A stretch of 64,000 nucleotides of DNA from Liolophura sinensis (GCF_032854445.1 NC_088296.1:15673485-15737484); one strand, 5' to 3'. Positions 20,101-28,744 are shown, counted from the first letter of the stretch. Notes: generated by a model not told the origin, from the sequence alone. Program-made: numbers and translations.

Positions 20101-21642
20101 ATCATGGTGGGAAGAAACCGAAAAATCGAAGAAGAATCGAAGAAGAAAATCGAAATATTTCGATTCTCATACATTTTTAAGAACCTCGGTTCCTACGGTT
20201 GACCTCCACCCCACACCACAACAAGTACCTAGCCTGAAAATTCAGTCCCAGGATGGCTTTTGTTTACTGATATGTGGACACATCCCGGATGACATGTAGG
20301 CTACATGTACATCTGATCATCACACTGTATCATAACTACCCCAGGCCATCATTAAAAAGTTGTTTGTTGCGGTAAAAAACCCTGTTTTTTGAAGTTGGGT
20401 TGGTCGGTCTGCATTTTTTTTTTTTAAAGTAAATTGAAAGTAATTCCCGGCCCGCATAATGTGAATTATCGCGGGTCCAATTTTCGTCACCTGATTCAGG
20501 GCATGCATTTCCGATTTTAAATGCTTTTAAAAACTTTGTTGTTTTCATAATCAAGTTCTTTCACACTGAAGTCAAATATTCCTTCTTGATTCTGGATTCA
20601 ACATTAAATTTTAGTAAATTTACGGACTTTAAACCTAAACAACTGAAGTTGAAAGGCATACAGAGCTTTCGCCGAAGGGAAGGGTCTTTTTTTTTTTTTT
20701 TTCTTTTTTTTTTGACGCAAAGGGCACTTCGAGGGCACGGCAGCGTCCGCTAATCGGACGCTGAGAAGGGCTGGATTAGGCCCTGTGCATATGCATATAA
20801 ATACTGACATCTGGTTTTGGGATAACACTTTAACTCATTTGTTTGGGACATCTACAGTGATCAAACCCTCCACATTCCAGACATGAGTTACCGAATGTTG
20901 ACAGACAAAATCCCAAACTCAACAAATCTATATTTATTGCATTTCTTATCGACTAATCAAAATTTACATACAGTAACATGTATGGTATAATGTCTAATGG
21001 CAAAATATTATTGGCAAAATATTATTGGCATAATATGACTGTATAGCATTTATTTATTTATTTGATTGGTGTTTTACGCCGCACTCAAGAACATTTCACT
21101 TATACAACAGCGGGTCAGCATTATGGTGGGTGGAAACTGGGGACAGCCCGGGGGAAACCCATAACCATCCGCAGGTTGCTGGTAGACCTTCCCATGTACG
21201 GCCAGAGAGGAAGCTAGCATGAGCTGGACTTGAACTCACAGCCACCGCATTGGTGAGAGGCTTCTGGGTCATTGCGCTGCGCTCGGGCTCTAACCAACTG
21301 AGTCACGTAGGCCCCTCAAGTGTATGGCATCGTCATATGACTGGAATCAAGCCCCTGTGGGTTAGGTTGACGCGTAACAACTAGCTTGTTGTAGCGATTA
21401 ATATCAAGAAGATGCCAATCAGGATCGTGGAAAAGATGAATATTCTACCACCTGGGTGTTTGCAGCAGACAATATCCAAACCACCATTACCCACACACTT
21501 ACCTGTTCATTGGCGTCAGGAAGGAGAAAGACAAGAGCTGGTTCCAGAAAGGGTCCATGGGATCAATGGGCTCTGTTCCTGAGAGGCGGCGTAACGGCTC
21601 ATTGTTTGACAGTTCACTTATACTACTGCACACGGCCCCCAT
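1933..21642 (-). CDS. DYM: Dymeclin (DYM orthologue), 13 coding exons, C-terminal end outside window
   Basis: Joined coding exons on the minus strand, in transcript order: 21642-21503, 18771-18625, 17756-17629, 15599-15506, 12602-12498, 11217-11090, 7497-7309, 6627-6446, 5173-5048, 4871-4758, 4004-3910, 2990-2881, 2115-1933. All have AG acceptors and GT donors, and phases match except at exon 12. The product is about 580 residues. Human dymeclin is 669, so roughly the last 80-90 residues, including the conserved region before the C-terminus, are missing and probably lie before position 1. Dymeclin is a Golgi-associated, mostly helical cytosolic protein needed for normal Golgi organisation and ER-Golgi traffic; its loss in humans causes Dyggve-Melchior-Clausen dysplasia (family knowledge). 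Gly2 followed by Ser6 (MGAVCSS) fits the N-myristoylation reported for the family. Identification rests on many blocks matching the family as I remember it, in the right order. Confidence 0.95.
2477..2672. repeat. Nested inverted repeat (hairpin element)
   Basis: Outer arms of about 69 bp (2477-2545 and 2604-2672) are nearly perfect reverse complements. Inside, 2581-2623 is itself a hairpin with 17-bp arms (GGTGACGTTTCGATGTA) and a 6-nt loop, and the same motif occurs at 2529-2545. It lies in DYM intron 12. Confidence 0.85.
2881..2990 (-). CDS. DYM: DYM coding exon 12, with a one-base frame break
   Basis: The exon starts in frame as [16 protein letters not shown], a clear dymeclin block. It ends at a strong GTAAGT donor after 110 nt, which leaves phase 1, while exon 13 needs phase 0; 109 nt would fit. 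A run of seven T (2909-2915; seven A in the transcript) is the natural site for one extra base. Removing one base gives an acidic linker ([10 protein letters not shown]) leading into exon 13. As written, the exon reads into basic sequence and then a stop just past the donor. Weaker GT sites after codons for RLSA or VQD would also restore phase 0. Confidence 0.8.
3014..3110 (-). mobile_element. SINE A fragment (3' half)
   Basis: It has the CACCGTAATCAAGAATATTT block and GGTGGGTGGAAA; the tRNA-like head is missing. Confidence 0.6.
3504..3690 (-). mobile_element. SINE A, internally deleted
   Basis: The tail (TTTATTTATTTGA) and core are present, then the sequence jumps to the GAACTCACAGCGACCGCATT head region. 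About 70 bp of the middle are lost. Confidence 0.8.
3910..4004 (-). CDS. DYM: DYM coding exon 11
   Basis: 95 nt, residues 452-482 plus 2 nt. It reads [20 protein letters not shown] then [11 protein letters not shown]. It continues exon 10 without loss. Acceptor ATCTTTCAG, donor GTAACA. Confidence 0.95.
4362..4497. repeat. About 2.3 copies of a 60-bp repeat
   Basis: Units share AAGTGTTTTG-CAGAAAAA, then GAAAATTGCAAA and TTTGCAAAGCTGCAA. It lies in DYM intron 10. Confidence 0.7.
4758..4871 (-). CDS. DYM: DYM coding exon 10
   Basis: 114 nt, 38 codons (414-451). It contains [20 protein letters not shown] and ends in YNMTRMR. Acceptor ATTTTCAG, donor GTAGGT. Only 176 nt of intron separate it from exon 9. 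Confidence 0.94.
5048..5173 (-). CDS. DYM: DYM coding exon 9
   Basis: 126 nt, exactly 42 codons (372-413). It contains [20 protein letters not shown], the most recognisable dymeclin signature in the window. Acceptor ATTTCAG, donor GTAAGT. Confidence 0.96.
5771..6100. repeat. Diverged 167-bp direct duplication
   Basis: The stretch beginning GAATTTAGTAATTTACGGTA (5774) recurs diverged as GAATTCAGCAATTTATGGTA (5941), each followed by an ATGGAACATCCC or ATGGAATATCCC block. The rest of DYM intron 8 (5174-6445) shows nothing else I recognise. Confidence 0.55.
6446..6627 (-). CDS. DYM: DYM coding exon 8
   Basis: 182 nt, residues 311-371, ending in phase 0. It contains [13 protein letters not shown] and [20 protein letters not shown]. 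The donor GTTAGT follows codon CTG, and the next exon continues with the conserved [10 protein letters not shown]. Confidence 0.94.
7309..7497 (-). CDS. DYM: DYM coding exon 7
   Basis: 189 nt, residues 248-310 plus 1 nt. It contains [13 protein letters not shown], then an acidic linker, then [16 protein letters not shown] and [10 protein letters not shown]. These are hallmark dymeclin blocks. The donor GTCAGT is slightly atypical. Confidence 0.94.
7566..7618 (-). mobile_element. SINE A tail fragment at the edge of the 46-bp array
   Basis: TTATTTATTTGAATG-TTT, then ACACCATGCTCTAGAATA, matches the SINE A 3' end. It passes directly into the satellite. Confidence 0.5.
7619..9132. repeat. 46-bp satellite array, about 33 copies
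   Basis: The unit is GCCATATGCCCATCACTGAT, then CNACTGCTGGGTAACATCTA, then CCAAAG. Two variant classes are segregated: ACAGCTACCAAAGG with CATTGATCAACT mostly in 7630-8190, and ACATCTACCAGAGA with CACTGATCGACT mostly after 8190. It lies in DYM intron 6. Confidence 0.95.
9133..9300 (-). mobile_element. SINE family C, truncated copy
   Basis: It shares the CATGTTTCCTTGTTCTAACC block and the tRNA-like end (AACGCTCTAACCATTAGGCC) with the copy at 16905-17265. Confidence 0.65.
9388..9631 (+). mobile_element. SINE A, near full length
   Basis: From GGTTAGCACAGCATAATGAC through the B-box-like GTGAGTTCAAGTCC to the tail AAATAAATAAACAAAT. Confidence 0.9.
10309..10670. repeat. 51-bp array, 7 copies, open in one minus frame
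   Basis: The unit is CACATGGTGACTCAGTGATA, then GGATAGGCAAATATATGGTG, then TCAATAATCCT. Some units carry ATGCAAAT. Because 51 is 17 codons, the minus strand reads as repeated [17 protein letters not shown]; this is not taken as a gene. It lies in DYM intron 6. Confidence 0.95.
10678..10727. repeat. Inverted single unit of the 51-bp array
   Basis: AGGATTATTGACACCATGTA onwards is the reverse complement of one unit with a few changes, facing the array across about 10 bp. Confidence 0.9.
11090..11217 (-). CDS. DYM: DYM coding exon 6
   Basis: 128 nt, residues 205-247 plus 1 nt. It contains [20 protein letters not shown] and ends [10 protein letters not shown]. Acceptor CCTCTTTCAG, donor GTGAGT. 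Confidence 0.92.
12498..12602 (-). CDS. DYM: DYM coding exon 5
   Basis: 105 nt, residues 170-204 plus 2 nt. It reads [20 protein letters not shown] followed by a Pro/Gln-rich stretch, matching the family block after the VDVPV motif. The donor GTTCAT is weak, but the phase agrees on both sides. Confidence 0.9.
12671..12903 (-). mobile_element. SINE A, about 230 bp
   Basis: From the tail (TTATTTATTTATCTGATTTG) to the head region CCTCGGTCATTGCACC. It starts about 70 bp upstream of DYM exon 5. Confidence 0.88.
12904..13066 (-). mobile_element. Older SINE A copy abutting the previous one
   Basis: Diverged AATATTTCATCTATACAACA, then AGCATTATCGTGACAGGAAA, and CTGAACTCACAGCACACTAA. It is head-to-tail with the younger copy. 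Confidence 0.6.
13188..13416. repeat. 58-bp array, about 4 copies
   Basis: The unit is AGATTGAACTGCCTTTATGT, then ATCACAATAGGGTTAAATCC, then TGAAGTCATTACCATCTC. Near identity suggests recent growth. Confidence 0.9.
13425..13985. mobile_element. Foldback element, copy 1 (DYM intron 4)
   Basis: Left part (ACATAAAAATGATGCCAAAA, GAGCATGAAAACTTATT, then ATTTGAGATATATTTTGGTA) and right part (read in reverse complement: ACATAAAAATTACATAAAAT, then GTATTTGGGACCAACTTTTG) match each other. Arms are roughly 150-200 bp. It aligns in the same orientation with 30185-30830. Confidence 0.75.
14157..14380. repeat. 20-bp array, about 11 copies
   Basis: GCCAAGCAAAATGTTTATAA alternates with GCTAAGCAAAATGTTTATAA. 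Looser copies of the core (GCAAAATGTTTA, GCAAAGTGTTTACA) recur up to 15042. Confidence 0.92.
14779..14945 (-). mobile_element. SINE A, 3' two thirds
   Basis: From the TTTATTTATTTATTTCATTG tail to AGGTTGCTGGCAGGCCTTCT. The head is missing. Confidence 0.85.
14952..15045. repeat. 22-24-bp GAGAGCAAAGTGTTTACAAGAA array, about 4 copies
   Basis: Related to the 20-bp array on the other side of the SINE at 14779-14945. Confidence 0.75.
15074..15341 (-). mobile_element. SINE A, full length (reference copy)
   Basis: On the minus strand the head reads GGCCTCCGTGGCTCAGTCAG (A-box-like TGGCTCAGTCAG) and then GTGAGTTCAAGTCCAGCTCA (B-box-like), indicating a tRNA-derived Pol III promoter. The body follows, with a conserved 3' core (AAATATTCTTGAGTACGGCG) and an A/T-rich tail. 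Length is about 265 bp. A similar 3' core is known from widespread mollusc SINEs; subfamily not assigned. Confidence 0.93.
15506..15599 (-). CDS. DYM: DYM coding exon 4
   Basis: 94 nt, residues 139-169 plus 2 nt. A Ser/Thr/Gly-rich linker is followed by [16 protein letters not shown]. The donor is GTGAGT. A 27-bp minisatellite begins about 30 nt upstream of the exon in transcript terms. Confidence 0.92.
15632..16330. repeat. 27-bp array, about 26 copies
   Basis: The unit is GCTCTAAGTGATGCTCTGAC, then AACTTAG; some units lack two bases (AACTTG). It begins about 30 nt from DYM exon 4 inside intron 3. Confidence 0.95.
16690..16882 (-). mobile_element. SINE A, internally deleted
   Basis: Tail to GGCCGGAGAGTAAGCCAGC, then straight to the tRNA-like head (CCGACTGAGCCACGGAGGCC). 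The B-box region is lost. Confidence 0.88.
16905..17265 (-). mobile_element. SINE family C, near full length
   Basis: The minus-strand head is GGCCTAATGAATAGAGCGTC. The body has GAGGTTAGAGCAAGGAAACA and the TGTCCAGTGTCTTTGGCATG block. The tail (GTACGACATAAACTCC) resembles that of family B, so B and C may share a 3' end. Confidence 0.7.
17629..17756 (-). CDS. DYM: DYM coding exon 3
   Basis: 128 nt, residues 96-138 plus 1 nt. It contains [13 protein letters not shown], a strongly conserved dymeclin block. Acceptor CTTTTTGCAG. The donor GTACAG is weaker than the others. Confidence 0.93.
17890..18000. repeat. Dispersed repeat D, copy 1
   Basis: CAACTGACACGAGGCTAGAT to TCACTGCTCTGGTTTTCC resembles 32710-32800. 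It lies in DYM intron 2. Confidence 0.55.
18625..18771 (-). CDS. DYM: DYM coding exon 2
   Basis: 147 nt, residues 47-95 plus 2 nt. It contains [13 protein letters not shown] and NNCKTGNF, matching the dymeclin N-terminal region. Acceptor TTTTTACAG, donor GTAAGT. Confidence 0.93.
20033..20120 (-). mobile_element. SINE A fragment (tail and core)
   Basis: TTTATTTATTTGATTGGTGT to GGTGGGAAGAAACCG. It ends at an AATCGAAGAAG-rich stretch (20121-20165). Confidence 0.8.
21047..21317 (-). mobile_element. SINE A, full length
   Basis: Complete from the tail (TTTATTTATTTGATTGGTGT) to the head (CAACTGAGTCACGTAGGCCC). It lies in DYM intron 1, about 190 bp from exon 1. Confidence 0.93.
21503..21642 (-). 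CDS. DYM: DYM coding exon 1 (start codon)
   Basis: Encodes residues 1-46 plus 2 nt of codon 47. It begins MGAVCSS and contains the conserved block [18 protein letters not shown]. The ATG is at 21642-21640. An acceptor-like CAG 8 nt upstream (exon edge about 21650) suggests a preceding non-coding exon. The donor is GTAAGT. Confidence 0.93.
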
Positions 21643-22629
21643 CTTTAGACCTGTATCACAAGAAACAAGACTCTGTTAAGGTAGCTTCCTACAAGTAAAC
21701 TGAAACACTTATTTCTGTGCTTAGGCATATCACTAAACTGATATACATCAGATGCAGAAATGCCCAGCATGTAGAGGACAACACACAGATATCTGAGGAG
21801 TGCAGGGTTAATCAATGCTTGCATGGATGGACTCTCCGCAGATGGCTATTTCTCTTTATGCTGGGTTAGCACAGTAATATAGCCACAGAGGCAACCATTG
21901 GTAATGCATACACGCCAAGTCCAATAAGTCCTTTTTTATGCGATGTCTGCAGTTCAAAACAGCTATCAACTGTGGCTTTTACCTTTCAGCTCTCCCGCAC
22001 AGGCAACATCCCTGGTACATTCCACTCAGTACAAACCAAGGAGTTGAAATACCCACCTGGGGCTATATAGCTCGACCAACCCCAATAGACTTTTAGTTAC
22101 AAATGACAGTTTAAAGCGACCAGCTGTACTGACAGCCTCGACAAATTTGACAAGGGCAGGTAACTGCATCAAGTTTTTAAATAGAGTGCACTCTGATGTT
22201 GGTTTGGGGCCATCCTTGCTAAACCTAACGTCAAAGCAATCTCGGAATACATTAAGCTTATCTACCTAGATATAACATATCTTTCTTTAACAATAAGCAA
22301 AGTAGGACAACACAGCGCAAGATCTTACATGGTTAGATTGATATTCTGATTGACGACGAGACACTTGAGTTAGCAACCATTAAACTTTCACACTTCAAGT
22401 GAAGTCACACCTTAAATTCAACCGAAACAACAACAACGGCGTGTAACTGAGTGACGCATTGGTAAACCGCTCAAACAACTTTGGGTCCGTATCAACAACA
22501 ACGACAACACACAACTTCGCTCTTTTCTAACATGTAAGATTTCAAATACCTCATCTCCCTACTCTCAAATTAGATTTCTCTTTTTTGTTTCCATTAGAAT
22601 CGAAAAAATTCCAAGAGATTAAAACTTAC

Positions 22630-22770
22630 GTTTTCTTTTCGGGTGACAGAGACGGAGGAAACACGTCGCACGCATGCGTACTGTTTGCTATCCACAACAA
22701 AAATGAAATTGTCACCCTAGAGTTAACTCCCTTGATTCACTTGTCCGGTGGCTGTTCCAACAACTTTAGT
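22630..22770 (-). promoter_or_regulatory. Candidate DYM non-coding first exon and promoter area
   Basis: On the minus strand a purine-rich stretch ends in AAAAC followed by a perfect GTAAGT donor (22629-22624). It lies about 1 kb upstream of the acceptor before the DYM start codon. A GCATGCG palindrome near 22672-22678 resembles an NRF1-type site, common in housekeeping promoters. The upper boundary is a guess. No TATA box is evident. The inference needs transcript data; an unrelated chance donor is possible. Confidence 0.3.
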
Positions 22771-22955
22771 GCTCGGAACGTCCCTCATCAGTGCCCAAAT
22801 CCGCTCATACCTTATTTTTTGAAAACCCGAAACGTGCATCAGAGGGAGTTGCTCTTGTTTTACATTTCATGGCCTAACCTTATGTATTTGAATCAATACT
22901 GTGAGAAGTAGAGAAGTTTGTCTATGTAGTAGGCCTAGATCTTCATGGTAGAAAG

Positions 22956-22999
22956 GTTTTCTCCGCGGTGTAAAGGTTTTCTTCCACCGCGGAGAAAAC
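22956..22999. repeat. Perfect 15-bp hairpin
   Basis: GTTTTCTCCGCGGTG and its reverse complement CACCGCGGAGAAAAC are separated by 14 nt. GC-rich cores stand out from AT-rich surroundings, about 200-300 bp upstream of the inferred DYM promoter. Confidence 0.9.
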
Positions 23000-23227
23000 G
23001 TTATCACTGTTTTTCAAAGTTTATAGTTGTATTGATCAATTTTCTTTAAAATGATTGTTTCTGCGTCGATTTGCCTTTGTAAAATTCCGTATGGCATTAA
23101 CAGGCTACCATAATTGTGGGCTACATGTAGGCCTATATATTTGAATTCAAGTTTTACTTTCTTCGTCCAGTTGGCGGGAAAATGTTCAATGTTATTTATT
23201 AAATAACCATATTTATACATAAATGGT

Positions 23228-23440
23228 GTCTTGTTGTAGGCCTTTGTGGCCTGGTGGTTAGGATACTAGCACAGCTCAGTATAATTAAAGATCAACAGGA
23301 CAGAGAGTAAAACCATAGCAGCGACGGCAGTGTGAGAGCTGGCAAATGGTCACACTTAACCGGTGAAATACGCCTTCTTCTCAGTTTACCTCAGGCAGGG
23401 ATTTATTCCAACTGTTCATGTAGATATATAGTATTGGGTA
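23228..23440 (+). mobile_element. Family C-like SINE remnant
   Basis: A tRNA-like start (GTGGCCTGGTGGTTAGGATA), then GCTGGCAAATGGTCACA and CAGTTTACCTCA, shared with the copy at 31975-32310. Confidence 0.45.
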
Positions 23441-23621
23441 AAAAGTGCACACGTATTAGCAATTTACACCCACCCCCCAGCACTACGACTAAAGCAGCAT
23501 TAATTTTTAAAAATGCAGTGATGTTTATTACAATTTATTAGACTAGGTCTAGAATTAGGGGCCTACTCAAAATACTGTGTTTTCATTACATTTAACATAC
23601 AATCACATTAAAATGATACAA

Positions 23622-23835
23622 GAGTCTTTCACTAATGTGATAGCTGTGAGTTCAAGTCTTCTTCACGCTGGCTTCTTCTCCGGTCGTAAGTGGGAAGATC
23701 TGGCAGCAACGTACAGATGGTGGTGAGATTCCCCCGGGCTTAGCCCGGTTTCCTTTCATGCGTCACCGCCATCGTATGAGTGAAATGTTCTTGAATACGG
23801 TGTAAAACACCAGTCAAGTAAATAAGTAATTAAAT
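23622..23835 (+). mobile_element. SINE A, 5'-truncated
   Basis: From CACTAATGTGATAGCTGTGA to the tail AAATAAGTAATTAAAT. Confidence 0.85.
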
Positions 23836-24466
23836 ATTGCTGCACGCCGTTTTGAACATCCCAGGAACGCTATATGGCAAACCGCGTCTTTTCATTTTCT
23901 TGTAAAATTTCTTCTACCAGAATGCATTGCGTTGCATTCGCCTAAAAATAGTTCCTACGAGAGTTTCCGTGACTGTATTGGTCAAGTCGCGTACGAAAGG
24001 TTTGACGCATGAATCACCTATAACTATACATAGCTGCAATCTCCAAAGTGGCGATTCTTAAGTGTGGCAGCCGTGCACATCCCCGATGGGGTGGAGTTCA
24101 AATCACCCCAAAACTAATGTCAATCGGTCACGGTGGAGTACGAGGGTGAAACTTATTTTTACATAGCCATCTAAGGATGGTATAATTAACGCTAATTAGG
24201 ACATTTGTCGGTTATATCGCGTACAAGGTTGATTTTTCCCCCTAAAAGATACCCTGAAATATATAAATAATAAAATGCTAAAACGTCAAAATGGAAACAG
24301 AGTCAAATTTTTAACTTTTGTGTCACTTTCATTTTTATGATGACACCTTTATGTGTGTGTGTGTAGGGGGGGGGGGAGAGGTCCAAATTCGTCACAGGGT
24401 ATATGGTCTTATATGATCGATTCCCCATACTCGCTTAAAGGAAAATATAGCTAAAAGAGGAAGTAT

Positions 24467-24650
24467 TTATTTATTCATTTATTTTGAATGGAGTTTTACG
24501 CTGTACTTAAGAATATTTCACTTATACGACGGCGGCCAGCATTATAGTGGGTGGAAACCGGGCAGAGCCCGGGGTAAACCCACGACAATCCGCAGGTCGC
24601 TGTCAGACCTTCTTACGTACAAAGGGGGAGTAAGCATCACCAGACTGACT
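24467..24650 (-). mobile_element. SINE A, 3' part
   Basis: From the TTTATTTATTCATTTATTTT tail to the CAGACCTTCTTACGTACAAA region. Confidence 0.85.
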
Positions 24651-24779
24651 GTTGAAAACTATATGTAAGAGTACCTTTTCATTCATATTTGTAAACACAA
24701 TCAAATGCATTCAAGTGCTTACATTTTAAAGTTGGTTGTTACGGACCATATATGATGCATGCGTCAAGGTACTGTGAAT

Positions 24780-24900
24780 ATTTATTTCACTGATGTTTTA
24801 CGCCGTAAAAATACTTCACGGGTACAGCCCGGAGGAAATCCAAGACCATCCACGGGTTGTTACCAGATCTTCCAAGGTACAATAGGAGATGAAGCATCAC
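24780..24900 (-). mobile_element. SINE A, degraded fragment
   Basis: ATTTATTTCACTGATGTTTT, ACGCCGTAAAAATACTTCAC, then CAGCCCGGAGGAAATCCAAG. Confidence 0.7.
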
Positions 24901-25035
24901 TCACACCAAGGAGTTTCTGCTAAAATTAACACATTATTTTTTTTTTAAAATGGGTCTTGGTCACAGTAGATGTGACGTTCGTTGTCGAGGTCAAAATCAG
25001 ACCTATAGGGTGTATCCTTCAGGATATTTAGTTAC

Positions 25036-25362
25036 TGATTGCGTGGGGTTTAACGTCGTACTCAACAATTTTCCGGTCATATTACGACCAAGGAATCCTT
25101 AGGGTGTATGCAATGTGCCTCCTTGGTGCAGGGTGGATTCCCACCGATCTTTTATCTAGTGCTGCTTTACTGAGACGACTTACCGAAGGCAAGTAAGCCG
25201 CCCCGACCGAGCCATTATACTGATACAGGTCAACCAGTCGTTGCACTATCCCCTTCATGCTGAGGGCCAAGCGTGGAAGTTACAACTTCCTCTTTTAAAG
25301 TCTTAGGTGTGACTCCACCCAGGAGTGATCCTGGATCGACCGCTCCCGAAGCGGTACAGTAT
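25036..25362 (-). mobile_element. SINE family B, copy 2
   Basis: About 85 percent like copy 1 by eye: AACAATTTTCCGGTCATATT, GGCAAGTAAGCCGCCCCGAC, then CCGCTCCCGAAGCGG at the tRNA-like end. Confidence 0.75.
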
Positions 25363-25635
25363 ATTTAAGGTGTGACTTCACCTCGGAGTTGAATCGTTCA
25401 TAACCCAGTGTCTCCTCATCAGTTATAGTGCCTAACCCTGTTAGATCCTGTTTTTCTTTTGTGCTTAGCTGAAAAGAAATATATTTGAGCAAAGCAGCAA
25501 ATCTTTAAAAACGTTTATATTGGAGTCGACCTAAAGACTGGAATGATATAGCAAAAATATAGTATCAGTATACATATATACGGCAGCTGTAAATGTTTAC
25601 CCTTTTTAATAGTCTGGTAAAATGAGATCTGTCTC

Positions 25636-25965
25636 GTATGTTACCTATAATGTCTAGTGGACAAGTCTGGTTTCGGAACGCTCGTGTGTTACCTATAATG
25701 TCTAGTTGACTAGTCTGGTGTCGGAAGTTCATGTGTTACCTATAATGTCTAGTGGACTAGTCTGGTGTCGGAAGTTCATGTGTTACCTATAATGTCTAGT
25801 GGACTAGTCTGGTGTCGGAAGTTCATGTGTTACCTATAATGTCTAGTGGACTAGTCTGGTGTCGGAAGTTCATGTGTTACCTATAATGTCTAGTGGACTA
25901 GTCTGGTGTCGGAACGCTCGTATTTTACGTACAATGTCTAGTGGACAAACCTGGTGTCGGAACGG
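25636..25965. repeat. 47-bp array, about 7 copies
   Basis: The unit is GTTACCTATAATGTCTAGTG, then GACTAGTCTGGTGTCGGAAG, then TTCATGT. Central copies are identical; edge copies are diverged. Confidence 0.92.
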
Positions 25966-27737
25966 TTAACGGAAAAGACCTCTAAAACTTTAAAGTATCC
26001 ATCGCTAAATAGACTACTTAAAACTATGCATTCCATCTTTTATCTATTTTTTGTTTTTTTTAGATTTTTGTGAAAAGAGTCAAATGCGTTCAAACATTTG
26101 AATTCTAAGGTGGGTTTCATGGACCATATTATCAGAGTTTAGGAAGTCTGACGTTACAGAAAGTTTTTCCAACTCTAATCACGACACTGAATGATGGAAT
26201 AACCCTTTTTGTCCATGTGTAAAAGATTATTGAAATAATGTTCCTAGATACCGTCAGACTCATGAAACAAACCATTGTATTCAAATATTTGAACGCCTGT
26301 CAACACTCTTTAACAAAATCTGAAAAAATAAATGAAAGTATTTTTACATATAGTTTTCAGCTGTCTGTATGACAAACCTTACTTCATATTTTAACCTTCT
26401 TTTACTTTATATAGCTTAATATATGCACCAACAACATTCAGAGGTTCAAATCGATGGCATGTTTATTGGAGTTTGATCGGTTTGGTTGCTTTTTCTTGTA
26501 TCTTCTGAAAAGCAGGAAAAGCCGGAAAAGCCCAGAAGGCAAGTCATGCTATATAGAAAGCCAAGTCATTCTACATAGAAAGCCAATCAGTGGAAGACTT
26601 TAATGACATCAAAGGAGAGAATCGGTATTAAATAATTCATAAGCACAGCAAAAGTTTGCTATTTCACCGCTACGAGTGAGGAATTAGAATGAGAATTCAG
26701 AGTAGCGCATGCTCTGTGAGGAGACTGAAAAAAGCAAGAATTTTTTTATACTCTCCGATTCAATACCGGGCGAGTTACAATGACAACCCCAGGCCACAAT
26801 GAAATCCGTCAAGGGGTGTTGACTTCAAAATATAAAACCTCCGCGGTATAGGTATGTATCAAAAGATGTCTAAAAAGAAATAGATACGGAAGCCGGTTAG
26901 TATTTACCGTACCAAGGTTAGAAATTTCGCACACCCATAAACTTCGTACCTATAATTATGGAAAAAACACAAAACAAATAAGGGTAAGAGCCTTGCTATA
27001 CCGTAACCTTTTTTGGTATGAAAGGGGACAAGGTTAATTAACTGGCGACAGCCTGCATGCAAGCTTGAGCAAGAAATGAATTATGCGAAACCGCTAAATG
27101 GAGGTGTGGCATAACGAAACCACCATATGTAATAGAAAGATGTTTTATAGAATTCAGACAGGACTACCTATGTAGGTTATGTGTGCACCTCGGCCACAGC
27201 TGAATGCGTTTCTATAGTAGCTGTCATCCTTTACACACCATGCCAAAGTAAAATAGTTGTGGGCAAATTTATAGGTGTTTCGAAAACACATTCAGTTCTG
27301 TCCGCAAAAATATATACATAAACTCTCCTTTTAGCATAAATAAATAGGCTATAGTGTAAACGGTGTATTTATAGCGCGCAGAAAAGAGAAAGAATAACAC
27401 GTATAACAACTTGCTGTAACCACCTGTAAGTTAATACAGAAAAGTGAGGGTGTAACACGACGACACACCTGCATGGACAGAGTAAAGGTAAGTGTTGCTG
27501 TGTCAGAATTGTGGCCGGTTGTGAAAATACTGAAATCTTAATTTACCCGACGCATCTTAATACAATTACATGGCGACAAAGCTCTAGTCCAGGCTAAAGT
27601 GTGCAGCACTTTTCTGCACGTGCAAATGATCGCAAAATGATTTCTTTTTAATTTTGTTGAGACACTTGCTTAAGTATCTCTAATACCAATGCATGCTCTC
27701 AAACATTAATCTCTTAAAATTGACAGAAAGTCTGTTA

Positions 27738-27911
27738 TCTGAGTGATGCTAGAATGTATTCTGTTATTGCAGCAGATTGGTCTGTGAAATATAACACATA
27801 TACATGTATTCTATTAATTTAACACAAAGATTCTGTTAGACAAACAGAATACTGTGTTGAATATGACACAATACTGTGTTATAATAACAGAATATACTCT
27901 AGCAATACTCG
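27738..27911. mobile_element. MITE-like element M, copy 1
   Basis: Terminal inverted repeats of about 28 bp: GAGTGATGCTAGAATGTATT onward at the left, and AATAACAGAATATACTCTAG to ACTC at the right. The interior has further inverted ACACAATACTGTGTT motifs. It resembles 45502-45675. Confidence 0.75.
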
Positions 27912-28744
27912 GGCAATATATTTTCTGATATTTTCTACATATGAATTTTGTTTTGTGTGCCCCAATGGACATTTAATATAGGAAACTTGTAGACTACAGC
28001 TGCATGTATGGGTAACAAACCTGATTGTGGCATACCTGCTGGATTTGCAAGTTGAATATAATATATGTGTTTCAAAACTGTGAAGAAGTCACTCTTCGTG
28101 AAAAACAAATGGCACATTTGTATACGTGATATTGCATGTATGTATGCACTCTAGATTTTTTCGGTAATGATAGGCTACGCGGCCAGGTTTGTAAGTAGAG
28201 GAAACCGGGGTAAAACTTACCCCTTTCTCTAACATACAGGTAAAGGGCACAGCATCCGGCTTCATGCCTGATTCAGTCATTTTAGCGCTAAATCTCATAC
28301 TTTAGCGTATAGGCCTAATTACAGCATAGTTGGTATGTAGACAAATGCTATATACCAAGTACAAAATGCGAAGGTTGCATGAATTCACCCCACGACGACA
28401 CATTTATACCCGTGGCAAGATTTGACTACGACTTGCCTGTACACTTTGCGAATGGAAGGTCACATGTTACATACATTAACGTTTTAAACTTTTGTTGTCA
28501 AAACATATTTAATGGTGACAATATTTGAGTATAGTATACCTGTACAACTTTCAAGTTTCATTAAACTTTGGTTGACTATACTGCGATTTGCTGAATATGA
28601 ATAATGTATGCTTACGTCACTTGAATTGGCGATTATTTGACTACACGTGTGTGTAGTGTGCAAGAGACATTGCTATAGCACACGTTGCAAATGAGGTCAC
28701 GACTGAGCATGCTTGACACACGTTTACCGGTGACGGTATTTGAA

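Noticed and set aside
22585-22911. 108-codon plus-strand open frame
   Set aside because: No domain, no splice support; overlaps the inferred dymeclin first exon on the other strand.
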